Positions 25,546 through 39,354 of a stretch of DNA of 64,000 bases are shown piece by piece. The first letter of the stretch is position 1. Each line of letters starts with the position of its first letter. The notes under the pieces were generated by a model. That model did no database searches, had not been told where the DNA came from, and worked only from the letters and a program-made list of their open reading frames with translations. The position numbers and the translations under genes are program-made. The stretch spans positions 6,386,001 to 6,450,000 of the forward strand of contig NC_058506.1 in NCBI RefSeq assembly GCF_020382885.2. The letters run 5' to 3'. The DNA is from Scatophagus argus. Taxonomy: Eukaryota; Chordata; Actinopteri; Scatophagidae.

Positions 25546-27782
25546 GGCTGTGCCAGCCAGCCTGACGACGAGCTGGGTCGAGAGGGAGAAAGGGAACTTC
25601 CCCCTGCTCTCCGTCTCTCTACTGGCTACTGCCCGCTCTCCCTTCTTGGTTTAGAGGAGGTTACTGTCTGTTTTCCCCTCCGACGGGAGCTGAGTCTGTG
25701 TCTTCCAGGTGGGTAAAGCACAGTTTTAGTAACAATCAATAATCAGTTTGATCAGTGGCTTCAGTGCTTCCACTCATGCCTCCGTCTTTGTCTCTTCTTG
25801 TGTCACAGCAGGACGACCTCTTTCTGGCTTTGATTTAGGAAGCACTTATATGTCTGTTCACAGCCACAGTTGTCTGTTGTTGGCCTGATGCTCCTCTTTT
25901 CAGTCTCTGACAGGCAAAATGTCTGTCTCCTCCTCCTCCTCCATGTAGTTTCGCTTTAGACAAAGCCTACACATTTTTTGTTCCTCTCACAGTAACGCAA
26001 ACCACAAAGTGTCTGAGTGGCACGAAGACAACAGAAGCACAGGATTCTCGTCGATACTAAGCACAGCTCTGCGTTTTAAAAACAGTGAGGATTACTGTGT
26101 GAGACCGTTATGGCTTGTGATAGTTCAGTAGTTTGTCGTATGGCTTTCAGTTCATCTGTTGCTCTAAATCAAGAACACCATCCATGACGCATATTTCTAA
26201 ATCGTATTTAACACGTTTGTAAACAACCATAGTTTGCAAATTAGCTTAAAGTTAGTTGCAGAGAAAATCTCTTTGATGTATTACTTATTTTATTACTACA
26301 TTTTTAAGAAATGTCTAACCTTCCACATAAATCTGATCACAAGGTATTGCTGTTTAATTGTATTCTGATAAAGCAAATAACTGGTTGCCACTGTGGATTT
26401 TTCTATAAAATAACGCTAGTATAAATCAGTGAGCCAGCAAACAGTGGAATCAGGTTTGAAATAAAACAACCATTTAACATCGCAATGCCAATATCACACA
26501 TCCAAGAGGACTCACAAATACAAGAGTACAATGTTGACACTTTCAGTTAGCATGGATCAACATCTCAACTGATCTTAATATCGAGTAGAGAATACCTGTG
26601 TCTGGTCGGAGACGTGTCTGCCACTGAACAGTCCACTCTGTCCTCGTCAATTTGGGTCGGCACCATGTCAGAATTCTCTGCTCTGCATCTTTCCCTCAGA
26701 CGCATCCCTCAGATTTCTCCAAAAACATTTAGATATGTCTTTGCTGACGTACAGGGTTAATTATTCAGTTCTGGGAGGGGAAAAAAGGTGGAATATTTAG
26801 CGAGGAACATGCAGAACATCTACATGTTGAGTCGCATTTATTCTCATTTTGAGATCACTCCAGTTATCAAGCAAAAATCCCCACAGCCCTCAGAAGTCTT
26901 AAGTTAATTAGTCCACCTGTCTATTGTCTCCCCTTTCCTTATTTGCTTCTCTTTCTTTCCAAAGTCCCCTTTGCTTTTATCTCTTCCAGATAATTTGAAA
27001 ACAGACCTGAATGTGTTTCCTGAGTCTACCGTCTCTGTCTGTCTCTTTCCCTATTTCTTAAACTGCGAGAGAAATATTTCCACCACGCTTGATGTTATAA
27101 CAGTCGACCAATAGCGTTGCTCTGTCTCCCTCCCTCTCTTATTTGCTCTCGCCCTCCTCCCTCCTTGTCTGTCAGTCTCCCTCTCTCTTGCATTTATACA
27201 TTTCCATAATCTCTTGTTCCCCAGAGAGTGATGAGGGGGCAGGGCAGGCTGCAAATGCTTTTCCTTTTGTCTGCATCTCTCTGTCTGTCTCCCTTATTCC
27301 CTTTCAGCAAAGCGTTTAGTCATCTGTCATTTTATGAAATGTAAGTCTGGATCTCAGAGCGTGTTGCTCTCAATCACCTGTCATTCCTTTCACTTCTCTG
27401 CTCAATTAGCTGTTCGCTCAACATCTATTAAGTAGCTCGGTTTCACCCTTTGTGTCCTTTCTTCTCATTTCTTGTTGGGTTTTTTTTTTTTTTGGTTTTT
27501 TCAACCATAGTTTATTATTGAAGAGCTTTTAGAAACTGCTGGTGCTCCAGTGCACATTGATGCCACATCTTTTGTCAGAAGCATTCAATAATACTATTAC
27601 TGCTGATTCTCCGTGTTGATCTGTACAACGTTTCTTAGACAGATGCCAAAGTCTGAAAGGAAAAGCACCACAAATCACCGAATACACAAATACTTCAGCC
27701 ATAAGTAACCCAGCATCGTCTCATTATTGTCACACTTCTCTGCGGTTAAGTGTCAGGACGGGGGCGATGTCATGATGTAATG

Positions 27783-27820
27783 CAGTGCTTCTCAACATTT
27801 TTGTCTGGCATACCCACAGT
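27783..27820. mobile_element. possible hAT element terminus
   Basis: CAGTGCTTCTCAACATTTTT resembles the common hAT terminus CAGTGGTTCTCAACCTTTTT. A weak inverted counterpart lies at 28219-28233 (TTGAGGAATCTACTG). I found no matching target-site duplication, so an intact element is not established. Confidence 0.3.
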
Positions 27821-30800
27821 TACAATACACCTTTATCAACTCCAGCTGGTATGTTCCAGTCAAGGTCTTAGAAATGGATTGTAAACTGGTTTTTTTAACA
27901 CTATTTGTGATATAAAAGTGAATGTACGATATTTTTCATGCAACTGAACTGTCAACGTTTTGTCAAGTTTGCTACCACCAAAAATTGGACATTTCAATCA
28001 TTTATTCATTACTTTCAGCGATTTCAGATTTTGGTCTTTTTCCTTTGCTTCCTGCTTGACGAAGAGAAGTCTTATTTGGATTGACAGAGTGGCAGCAGTT
28101 CCCTTGGGATACAGATCTTTGAACATTTATTCACTGATTCACTTATTCACTCATTTGACTAAGGGCAAGGAATTTAGATGATGTCAGCTTCCTCAGACTT
28201 TTGTCAGTTTAGAGATTATTGAGGAATCTACTGCAGGCTGTCTAGTTTGCATTGTAACCATTCATGTTTTGTCAACAATTCATAGACTCATGTCAGATTT
28301 CACACCATAAACTTTGTTAGATGAACTGTCTAATGTACATTACCGGTCATTATTTACTTACTGTATTTTTACTCTGATCAACAGAAACCTGCCTGAAATG
28401 AATGAAAAAAACATGGTGTACTGCCTGTCTCACACTTGATGCACTGTTGATTTATTATGTGCCTGTATAGCCTGGTTCCAGACCTCTGAATCACCGCCCA
28501 CATGTTGAAGTGAAAAGAAATGCCATTTCAGTGTGATTATCAGGCCTATACAGCACATACAGTACATATGGCTGATGGCTTGTCATGGAAATTTGGTGTG
28601 AAGAGATTGCAATCTGGGTTACAGCACAAAGAAGTGAATGGGTGGCTTTCAGCAATCTGGGTCAGTGTGTTAGCCATCTAATGGTTAAACAGAGGCTGCT
28701 GGTCTATTCCGGTTTACTGCGTTGTCGATGGTTGGGGATTCCCTGCAGTCTGGTCAAACTGTGTTGAGGTGTTATTTTTAATGTAAATTGCTTTTTCATT
28801 TTTATAATTCCCAAAGCAATTTGGGTTGTTACACATACAAAGCTATAACATAACACTTTAGCATATAAACTGCAGTTAGATTCCACTGGTACTGAAGGCT
28901 GCCAGACAGGCCTGAGCTGAAAGTTTTGGCTCCATCGTGAGCCAGTAGCTCACAAATCATAAACACCACATGAGTGTGTCTGGACCAAAACCACCAGGAG
29001 AAGTCCAAGAAGGTTAGTACTCTGGCCCTCAGAGTGAGCTCTTAAATTCCCCACTTTGTTCTCATTAAAACTTACTCTTACATGATGATCAGCAGCATGA
29101 GATTGTTACATAAAGTTAATAAGTACGACACCTTAAAGGTATTCTGCAAGCATTTGCCACTTTCTTTGGTAATTTCTAATCAGATTTAACTTGGCTTGAC
29201 TTTGACACTGACAGTTGTCTGAGCCACCTGTTAGAGGGAAACCAAAGGAACATCTGGTCCTCCTGGTTTTGTGATGGCTGCTACCATCACAATGACACAC
29301 ACCATTTGTCATTATTTACACTGTCTATAAAAACTGTTAACTATTTAGCATTCTCATTTTTTCAGATTTTATTGTTGGAGATGAATCTATGAAGAACACA
29401 TGGACTTTAAAAGTGGCAAAAGTTATATAAATGCATAGAAGGAAATATTTGAATATTCTGAAAAGTCGGTATGTATTGTGTAGCTTTGATGGCCGTTTAT
29501 ATTACTCTTGTAAGTTTCTGTAGCTGTATGTGTACTTTGTAAATTAAATAAATAAATAAAAAGTGTAAAGAGGGTGGGATAATGTTGTTGAGGATATTGT
29601 GACCTATTGGTCACATGATCAATCCATGAACCACATACACAGAAAGTGTTAACAGTGTCAGTCACCTCCTGATGGATGGAACACATACAGTGCAGAGCAT
29701 CATTTATTACGTGCACTAACTGCACTAACATGCACTAACAAACTATAACCAGCCCTCTTACTGAAACCTACTGGAGGATGTTTTGTCAGAGGTTGTAGAC
29801 CTGGTGTCTCATTGCTGGCTTCAGTCTTCCCCCTAGTGGTGATAGTAATTGACTGCAGCTCATGATGTCCTTCCACATTCCTTGCTGTCACACAGCAAAG
29901 GCACCAGTATAATTTGAAAGTCCCGCTGAACACATATGTTGCAGCGTGGGCTGGTGTTTAAGTAATTAGAGCTTTTTCTTTGTTTGTGTAACAATTCTAA
30001 GTTTTAAAAGTTGAAGTACACAGCGTTAATGACAAAATGTCATTTTATTTTATTCAAAGCAGCTAGGCTGACAGATACATGAAAATGTTTGTGAGCTAAA
30101 GAATTCAATAAAATGTTACTGCTCCTCTTTATGTTTGAAGTGCAGTGGCCACCATTAATCACTGCTTTGAGCCTTTAAGCCAGTGATGCAGACGTCAAAA
30201 TCATAATGACAGTCGTGGCAGAGAGAGATTTTTATTAATATTATCACAAGTTTCACATTAGCCTGAAAAACTGCTGGTTTAACACTTGTTAATGTAAACA
30301 TGTATTCTATGCTTTACTGCATAACTTCAGTTGGACTTTTGCTGTGTCTTGTTAAGGACAGCAATCAGATCAGTTGTGCGTTGACTTCTGCAGCAATGAA
30401 GACTGACATTGTAACTCGCTCACCCGGTTCAAATCCGTGTCTGGAATTCCAAGAAGAGTTTAATTGGTGCATTAGGGCAAATCGAGACTGACAGGTTTTG
30501 AGCTGTCCACAAGATGGCAACATATGAGAGGCAGAGGCAGCAACAGATGGCCGCATTAGGTGTCTAACAGCGGTATTGATTTACAAATGAGTCACTCTCA
30601 CAGCAGAGTCCTCCCATGGTTTTACTGTATTTGCTGTACATGTAGGCTATAAAACATCCTTGTTAACTCACTTGATGGACAGAAAGCATCTTTATTTATT
30701 ACTGAGGGAAGAAACTGCAAGAAAACTACTGTTATGTGCCAGAAAAGGAAGAGAAAGGTCAAGTCTTTCAGTATGCACTTATATTTGAAGATCTATTATG

Positions 30801-31664
30801 ATTGCAAGCTGGACTGATGGCTCATTAACCTCAGTCACAGTACCTCAGTGGGAATTAAAGCGCAGCACAGCTCAGTGCTCTGAACAGCTGAGGGCAGTGT
30901 TTAGTGGGATATTGCATCAATTAGTAGATATCAAGACCCTCCCCAGGGTACTGATGGGTGTTGAAGTCATCTGCCAGTATGCTAAGAAACAAGATGGGGT
31001 CAGTTTAATGTTGCCTGACCTGCTGCCCTTTGGGCCTAAATTCTTTTTTTCCCCTTACAGCTTTATTGATCACTTTAACAATGAAAAGATAAAAAGCCTA
31101 ACAGGGCACCCGTAGGACACAGAGCCATTGAAACCCAAAGCATATATTTCAGCTTTGTATTTTGGTTCAGAAGCTATTAGACACTGGGGTTAATTGTGCA
31201 CAGATGCTTCCAGTTCCGAAAACAAAAAGATACCATATGTCCTGAAAAGACCCTTTTATTGTTGTCAAACAGCAGGATTATAGTGCATTTGCTAACTGCC
31301 CTTCATGCTGTCCAAATGTCTGCAGATTCAATAAACAGCTCACTTATCAGACATGCAGATGATGTCCTTTTGGTTTGTTCACATGTGATGAAGACCTCAG
31401 AACTGCTGCTGCTCCATCCCCTCACACCCCAGCTCTGCTATGCACTCGACTCACTGCTTACCAGGATGCCATCTTCTCTGCTGGACAAGGGGTGCAGTGC
31501 TCTGAGGATTATATACTATATACTATATTGATTTTTCACCTTCGATACTACCCAGATCCTCCTACTGAGAAACAAGTCAGAGATGAAGGCAACCTCACAC
31601 CTGGAGACCTGGATCACCTACTACTTCATGGGAAGACCACATCATGTCAGGCTGAGAGGCTGCT

Positions 31665-31721
<57 letters not shown>

Positions 31722-31722
31722 A
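31665..31722. repeat. (TCTA)n tetranucleotide microsatellite, about 14 units
   Basis: An uninterrupted TCTA array, read as Ser-Ile-Tyr-Leu repeats in one frame. It has no coding meaning. Confidence 0.95.
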
Positions 31723-31986
31723 GACAGTTATCATGACTTTATGGCAACAAAAAGACTACAACCTTTGTTGACCTTGGTGCTAGTAGGCAGCAGCGACTAC
31801 ACATGACTCACCAGTGGCTGGAATGACGAAAAGCAACAATACAACTGGTTCACTGAACATTATCCAATTTTTATTTTATTTATTACACACTAAAAATACA
31901 TATACAATCATCTGCCAAAAGAAAACTCAGCAGGACCACAACCATAAAGATGCACTTAACATCCCTGGATACAGAGTAGATGAACA

Positions 31987-32000
31987 GTTACCATAGCAAC
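31987..32000. promoter_or_regulatory. RFX X-box-like palindrome
   Basis: GTTACCATAGCAAC is a near-perfect X-box with both half sites, in the interval between cnih2 and the exchanger gene. It has the best spacing and symmetry of the four sites seen. Confidence 0.45.
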
Positions 32001-34774
32001 CAAACACATCCGGTGCTTTTCTGCCTCTAACCAGAAATCAAATATTTTGTGCCCTTTAAATACAGGTCACATTATCCTAAAGACGTCTCCATGCTCTCAT
32101 GATTAGCTGCAGTTGCCTGTCTTTGGCACAAGGCATCAGTAGAAATTGATTTAGAAAGAAGTTAAGAAAAAATGATTTGAGGACTAATATGGTTTTGTGG
32201 GAAGCAGTTGTTTCCCTATTTCAGTTTGCATTCTCTGGTTCATTTTAATAAAGGATGACGTTTTAGTAACTCAACAAAACTGACAAGTAAACACATTCCA
32301 GTCCCTGTTCCTCTTCAAAAAGAGTAGAAAGGAATTAGAATTTTTTTTTTTCTTTCCTAGACATCATAACAATCTTCTGTTCTACAGGAATACCTGTCTA
32401 AGAAAAGAAGCTGTGCTGTCCTTCAGTCAGCTGTTGCAATCTTCACATGTACACTTATATTTCTGGCTTCATTTTTCTGAAATTCAGACTTTACCTTCTC
32501 ATAAATCCTCATTTCATGGTCTGCTTCCACAAAGGTCTTGCTGACAGAGGGGTCTGAACCAAGGGAAAGACTTTATAGTCATAGTACCATGTGCATGCAA
32601 AGACACTCACACCAAACATGACCTTTGGAATCTTAAAAAAAAAATACTCATCAAATAATACTTGAAAGGAGATATTCCTAGAAATGTGTTCTATAAAGGG
32701 AAATCTGGAAAACTGTCAAATACTAACCAGGAACATAACAAGTTCTCTCTTTTTTGCATGTTTATTGCTTACCAAAATCTTGCAAAAGACCAAACTGTAT
32801 GTGTCAGTGAGAGGCAACAAACTAATTTTTAATAATATTGTTTCAAATACTTTGATGTAATGGGCAACCCGGTAACCCAGAGTGCACAGCTGACATGAAA
32901 ATCACAGAAGACCAAGCAGCTGCTCTCTACAACATAACTCACAAAAGGTTTGGCTTCTTCCCGCTACGTGGATTTCTCTTAAACTACATCAGAAAACTGA
33001 CATCCACATACTCATGCAACAAATAGTGGACCCTCATGCTGAAAAATATGACTAAAAATGGCACAACAGTTAATTATGAGTGACCAGCTAATTGTCTCCA
33101 TCAGTTAGTCCCATTTGCTAATGGGGCCTGTGAGAGGCAATTTAAGGCTCAGAAAAGCACATTAACATGACCTTGAGTTATGGTTTTTTTTTTTAAACTC
33201 TTTCTTACTCAAAGTTTTCACACAGGTCAAGGCTTAGCACCAATGGACTCAGACTTTTGATTTCAGTTATGGAAAAACACACATAAAGTCTACTTTTATC
33301 ATGCTGATACTGCTCACTTTCTGGTGACATTGTCATAAACATCTTGCTTAAATTACATGTTACAGGACTGAGGTTATAGTTAGCGATGGTGTTGTAAAGC
33401 ACTGCACAGTGTTATACTCACAGTTGCTTCTAGTACTCATTTATGTTCATGTTTGAAAATGGGAAAGACAAATATTTGAGCCACCTCTCAGTGTTTTGTC
33501 ATCCAGTATATCACCATCTTTAATATGACTTCAGTAATACTCAATACACTGAAATACACCAAAAGCACTGAATATAATAAACATATTAAAGACAAACATT
33601 ACAGCAGGACTGTTGTTTTGGATTACATTATATTGTCCAGGTGTACTTAATAACATTGGCACTGAATGTATATAATACATGAGGTTTCAAACAAACAGTA
33701 TTTTTGCTGCATTTCCCAGCAATGTGACTTACTTTGTCTGCTATTACTGAGTGTTGCAGGAGCTCTGAGGTTCTGTCCACAGTGTTGACTGACAGTGACT
33801 GAAGTATGAAAGATGGATAGTGACATTATTCAAGCTGACCGGCCTGTGACAACATACTTGCTAATTTAGAGAAATTGGAGAGGGAGATGGTGTAGGTGGG
33901 AGAGACTCAGAATCATGGGTTATGGGTTAATTACTGAGCAGCACCTCCTGTCTTAAGCTACAGGCATATATCACCATCTGCTCCCTTTTAGAATTATTGA
34001 ATAAGTGCTTCTGCTCTGGTATTACACGATATATATTCTGCTGAGTATGAAAATGAAATAGTAGGTAGCTATAATGGCAGGTCAGTGCTTTCAATTAAAA
34101 GATTTATGCACTCATGTTCATACACATATTAAATCTGAGCAAATGTCTTTTGGTGTGATTCTATATGTTTACTCAAATGTGCAGAATTTCTGCAGTCATT
34201 TCACCTTTTGGCGGCGACTCCACAATCCAAACAGGAAGGTCAGCCACTTCACGGTAATGAGGGTGAGTTATGCTTAGAGGTTGTCGCTTCCTTTAGTAGA
34301 ACAGTGTGTGCACAAAGTCAATAGGGAAGGCTTCTCATGAGAAACCTCACTGGGCAGCTATGTGTGTTGGAATGGACACAGGGTTAAGAGTGAGCTGTTG
34401 AACAGAAGCATCGCCACAGATAACAGGGCAAAGTCTTCCCCTCAATAAACTGAGCTCCCACTGTGCTGCATCTCCTCATGATGTTTGGGGCGTGTCCCCT
34501 CCCTCGACACTTTCCCTCCTCCACATCTCAGTGCAATCTCTTTATTTCTCTTCAAGGTTTTCCATAATCATCTCTCCAGGTGGGTAATCTGCAACTTCCA
34601 TTCCTCATTACAGGCAATCACGAACCAATAAAAACTAAATGAATTTTATCTAAATGAAAGTTATATTTTTAGCAGTGCTGGCAGTGTGGTTGTAAGGATG
34701 GCGGTGTTGCACTGCAGAGTCGACAGGTAGAGGATGCTGAACGACTGAATTCTCATCACCTTCGCGTGCACTTT

Positions 34775-34890
34775 GAATTAACTGTGTGAGCATGCTACTT
34801 CCAACGTGTTAAATGTCAGCGTGTTTGTGTCACTGTAAACATGCATGTTGACACACTACCTGTAAGCATGTTAGCCTTTTAATATTAGGA
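34775..34890. repeat. dispersed repeat, GAGCATGCTA...GCATGTTAGC family
   Basis: The stretch combines GTGTGAGCATGCTA, AATGTCAGCGTG, AAACATGCATGTTG and GTAAGCATGTTAGCC. It resembles the fish repeat rich in TTAGCATG units, with another copy at 44610-44730. Boundaries are approximate. Confidence 0.4.
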
Positions 34891-36900
34891 TTCAGGTAAA
34901 AGCATAAATTAATTAAAGTTTATTTTGTCCAGACTTAGGATATATTCATTATATATTTTACATAAAGTTAGATACATTTGGAGGACTCAAAAGAGACAGA
35001 TTAAAAAGAAAACAAAAGAAGAAAAATACAAAGGTTTATATCTGTGCAGCAGAAGTCAGGGAGCCCTTTTAGTCCATCGATTTAGCACTCACATTTCAAA
35101 TTTCAAGGCCACAGATTATAACAGCTTTCTGTCAAATAAGTCTCACCTCAAACTCAAGATAACCCTGGTGACATCACTATGACATCATCGGGGTTGCTTT
35201 GGCAGAAAACCCCTCCAGAGCTCAAGGAGATATTATGCAAGCGTTTTTCACATACAGGCTGAGCAGCACTGAAGCAGGCTGACCTTTATGTATAAAATTG
35301 ATGGCTTTCACTCTGACTTCACCCCAAAGCCAGACATCTTGTTTTACTCCACTAGTGGTAAGGACCGGAATGGCAAAAGTGTCTCATCATTTCTCACCCG
35401 TCTGGGAATCTTGTTTGCTAGTGAGAAATGAGTCTTATGAATGGGGCTGCTAATAGATAAACAGACTTTTAGCCTAGTTTAGATTGTTTTGATGTTACCT
35501 AGAAAATGGCTCATGTCCCCTACTTTTCCCAATTTTATACTTCTATTATCATTAGTGCAGTTTGCCAGTATATGTGCTTTTTTCTTTTCTACATCTGTAA
35601 GCATCCAGATACAGCAAAAATCAAACCACCGACCCACTACAGACCTACAGACAACAGCATCTGGGAGTCTTGAAACAAATACCGGATCTTTAGCCTTTAT
35701 CTTACAGTAGGTTATCTGTGCTGGTGGCTAATAACGATTATGAGCAAATTATGAGGATTTAGGAGTGAAATGGTCATTCGTCCTGGACTCCTGATGCGCA
35801 GTCAGGAGGACCAGGCGTGCGTGTAGCGCTGTTTCTGAACGTCTCCTCCCCTGTTTCTGCAGTGTTACTGCTTTCCCTTCTCGCTCATCGTTTCTTGTGC
35901 CAGTGCTGCCCACCGCAAGAGTAAGACAAGACTTCCATTTGCATAACACCACACTCCTCTTTCTTGTCTGCCACCATCGCTCTGTTTGATATCCATCTTG
36001 TACTGATCCGTGTAGTGTGTGGTTTGCGTCCTCTCAATGCTTCATTCATTCACGCCTACTCTCATGTGCAGTCCTGTTTGGTTCTTTGCGTTATCCAGCT
36101 CAGACAGAAAAGCAAGGAAATTTCTCCACTCAGTTTATTTTTCGGATAAAAGAAACACTGTTAAAGCCTTTTACAAATTGGTAGTTTTGAAAAATTTCGG
36201 ACTGATACAAGCGGGACGACAGACTCAGTAATTTAATTTATTATTTTACGCATCAACAATCGCCCGTAGTCTGGAGAGGATAAAGCTGAAAACGCATTGT
36301 GGTTTTTGAAAAATCACTTAGCCTTGCGGATGGTGTCGCCGCGGTGGAACAAAGGGAATTTAATAAGAGCAACTAATCCCACAGTGTTAACTTTGCTGAG
36401 GTAGGCTACCTGTCAGAAAAAGAAAAAAAAAATAGCGAAGAAGCGCCGTGGAAAGCTACGCGTCATTTCCAAGACGCCAGCGCAACAAGCCAACACCATT
36501 ACACCAGCCTGCTGGGTGAATGGCACACGGGGTGTCTTCCTCTGCTGAACTGGTGCAGGGTAGCCACGCTGTGACCAGGGTCCAGCCGAGATTCGGGGCT
36601 TTCTGTGAGTATCTGTGGGACTGCTGTGCGCACCAAATGGACCGGTCTGTTTGTCTCTCATGCACAGCAGCCTCCTGATGGGATAATCGGCTTTTTTTTC
36701 CTGTTTCTGTAATGTCCAATAATCTAGTTGTCTCAGAACCCATTTGTAACCTCACATTTTGAGTTGTCTCTAGTCTGCAACAGTGATGGTTTATTTGTGT
36801 TTTTACTCCACTTGCTGCTGACCCACATATCTGGCTTTTAATAAGCTTCTTAAAACTCTCTAATGTGGAATCCTTTCCGGCTATAGTTTTGCACGGTGAT

Positions 36901-37029
36901 TATAAAACTCTCCTTACAGTTCGTTAGTTTAAGTTAACCTGTCTTTGCACAGAGCGATATGGGGGAGAAGTTTCATCTCCTGAGGCCACAACTTCCACAC
37001 TGAGCTGACTCACTGACATCCGCACCCAG
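36901..37029 (+). promoter_or_regulatory. proposed TATA box and first (non-coding) exon of the Na+/Ca2+ exchanger gene
   Basis: TATAAAA lies at 36901-36907 and a consensus donor (CACCCAG followed by GTGAGT) marks an exon end at 37029. The matching acceptor would be the strong polypyrimidine-AG at 39279, upstream of the coding start. This gives an exon of about 100 bases and an intron of 2.25 kb, as in SLC8 genes where exon 1 is non-coding. The exon would hold a 14-codon upstream ORF (ATG at 36959, TGA at 37001-37003). SLC8 genes often use several first exons, so others may exist. Confidence 0.4.
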
Positions 37030-39299
37030 GTGAGTGATGCACTTCGTTCAGATATTTAAAAGAGCTAATAACAAATGGTATCCCTGCATGAGGATCTCAC
37101 AGCTGCATGCACACCAGGCGAGTACACGTTTTATTATTTTATTGTTTTTCCTTCGATTGCTTTTTCTTATGCTTTTTGTACAATACAAGGCGTCAAGGAA
37201 GTCATGTCGGTCTTTGTTTACACATTTCTCTGCTTCGCGTTCCCTCTGTTTGTTTCTCCGACTTTTCACTCCGATAGCAGAAATGGCATTTATGAGGAGT
37301 CTCATTACAAATTGAGAATGTCACCAAACAAGTGCTCGCAACAAAGTGTGACTCATTACGTACAAGTGTTTACCTGCCAAGCAGAGACCTTTGCTTACCA
37401 AACATGTTTGAGGATTAAATCATCATAATTATACAGCGGTTAGAGGTACTTTTTTCTTTCTCTAGATTTGGCTCATTTTCAAATTATTAGAGGTTAGATG
37501 AACAACTGTGTGGAATGGAAGAGTGGCATCTTGTTGGGCTTGTCATTAGCCAGTAAAGGGCAAATACTGAAGTGAGGTGGTCAGTCAAGAAATTCATGTT
37601 AACTATCAGCAGTAAAGGGAACAGGAGAGACCCAGCGAGGGATTTAAATCAATATTAGCATCATTTGCAAATGATCAAAGTAAGGTGATTTTTTTTTCTT
37701 TTTCTCTCAATTTTTCCTGGTTTTGTTTATTCTTCTATCCTCAGGAAAACAAGGAGTATCTCAAATAGTAAGTTTCTTTACCTGGTTAGCTTCCTGCTAC
37801 CTGCTGATTCCGCTGAGGAATGTATGTAACAGGGAAAAGCACCACTAGCACATAGGGAAATATGAAAATACTTTTGTCTCTGCAGTATTGTCAAAAAACA
37901 TGTTATATTCCTGTATACCCAGCAGTTGGAGAGCTTGCTTTTGCCATAGAAACGTCACCCACTCAAAATTTGTGCAAGTTTGTGTGCCAGATGAAAGCAA
38001 TATTATATCATATTATATACTGAATTACATGATGTGCAAAATCTTGTACTGTTTTGCTCTAATATTATAGCAGATTCATCTCAAAGCTTTTAAAGCTGCA
38101 GGACTTTCTGAAATGTCTTTCTTCAACATGGATCACACATCCTTTGTAACGCAGGCTGAGGGCCACATGTTGTCTGCTTACAGCAGGGGTTGCTGTCCGT
38201 GGTGCTGATCTAGCTGACGTTTTAGCTCAGTCTGATCAGGTGTTGAGCTGTTCCACAGAGATGTCGTTGGTTAGTAGTTTATCTCAAGCTAAAAAAAAAA
38301 TGGACTAAGAACGTGACAACTTAATTTCTACATCTCATCTGAACCACACTGCTTCACCCTCAGATGTAGCCATGATGGAAAACGTGCACTCCTGTTAGGT
38401 CAGAGTGAAGATTGCTGCTTTTCTCTCTCCATGTCAATGAGAGAATGTGCTGTACATAAAGTGTTGTCAAATCTCTTCTGCTGCAGGTAGGCAACCTATT
38501 TCTGAGATGGAGATGGTCTTAAAATTTTAATTAGGAAGCACCCGATTACATTCCTCGGTGTTTTTCCTCTCCTTCTCTCTTCACACTGATGCCGATGTTA
38601 ATCCTCTGGACGGCATTGATGCTGTACACTCTAAATTGTTCACTCAAGCTGTTAATAGCCATGCTGCTGCCAAGAAACCCACTCAGATTATTTTAAAATT
38701 GTTCCCTTACATAGTTTAAATGGCTTATTTGAAAAGAAACAAGTAAACCCTTACACCCTATACTACAGACCAGAGTTAAGAGGAGCAGGAATGTTTTTAC
38801 TTTGAATAATCTTTTGGTATCTTTGTCAGTACGCCTGCGCTGCCTATGAACAACTGCTTCTCTTGTTATACTCATTGTCAGTGAAGTTTATTTTTGGAAT
38901 CCTATCCAACCTGGCAGTACATGGTGGACTGAGTCAGTTTTCCCTCAGTACTACAGGTGCAGAGGGTTACATTTCTACTACTGCTTCACACAAAATGACC
39001 ACATTATATATGTGGGAGTTTGACAGGATAGTTCAATACCAGTGACTCAACGATTAGTAGGTGCCAATATTTCTGGCTTTCCAAGCTCGGACCAAGCAAA
39101 CCATTGGATCCCACGTCATTTGCATACAAAAGAGTATGACTGTGAACACTTTTGTGATGATGTTAAACCTTTGCTTGTAGGGGTTATCTCAAAAAATAGA
39201 ACTCTGACTGATGAACATCTGATGTAGTGACTGTGACCATCTCATCCTCCACACAATTTTTTTTTCTTCTATCTTTCAGAAGTTTGTATAGACCTCCGC

Positions 39300-39328
39300 A
39301 TGTGATGTGGATTGAACTTTGGCATTAG
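39300..39328 (+). promoter_or_regulatory. two upstream ORFs in the exchanger 5' leader
   Basis: The exon opening at 39280 has ATG TGA at 39300-39305 (a start codon directly followed by a stop). Overlapping it, ATG at 39305 opens a 7-codon frame (MWIELWH, TAG at 39326-39328). Both end before the main ATG at 39355. Such arrangements usually lower translation of the main frame, and the overlapping ATGTGATG could allow reinitiation. The effect is inferred. Confidence 0.6.
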
Positions 39329-39354
39329 AAGACTCCGCGCATCATCACGCTGCC

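Larger units (their letters stand above)
25546..36900. other. divergent intergenic interval between cnih2 and the exchanger gene
   Basis: It must contain the cnih2 promoter and 5' UTR (near the low-coordinate end) and upstream control DNA of the exchanger. I could not place a cnih2 transcription start: no clear TATA box or CpG-rich promoter could be settled. Contents seen are a hAT-like end near 27783, a (TCTA)n array, an X-box-like site at 31987 and a repeat copy at 34775-34890. CpG is richer around 35760-36660. Long frames here are repeat-derived or lack domain similarity. I see no gene. Confidence 0.5.

Noticed and set aside
30410..30450. GGTTCAAATCC, a B-box-like sequence that might mark a tRNA gene
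   Set aside because: No A box at the right distance and no cloverleaf stems could be drawn. It may be a repeat relic at most.
31196..31531. Frame containing HADDVLLV, reminiscent of the reverse-transcriptase YADD box
   Set aside because: No neighbouring RT blocks, no other LINE sequence and the wrong residue before ADD. A chance match is more likely.
39319..39354. Extending the exchanger 12 codons upstream
   Set aside because: The codon at 39319 is TTG. The first in-frame ATG is 39355, has G at -3, and is followed directly by a signal-like hydrophobic stretch.
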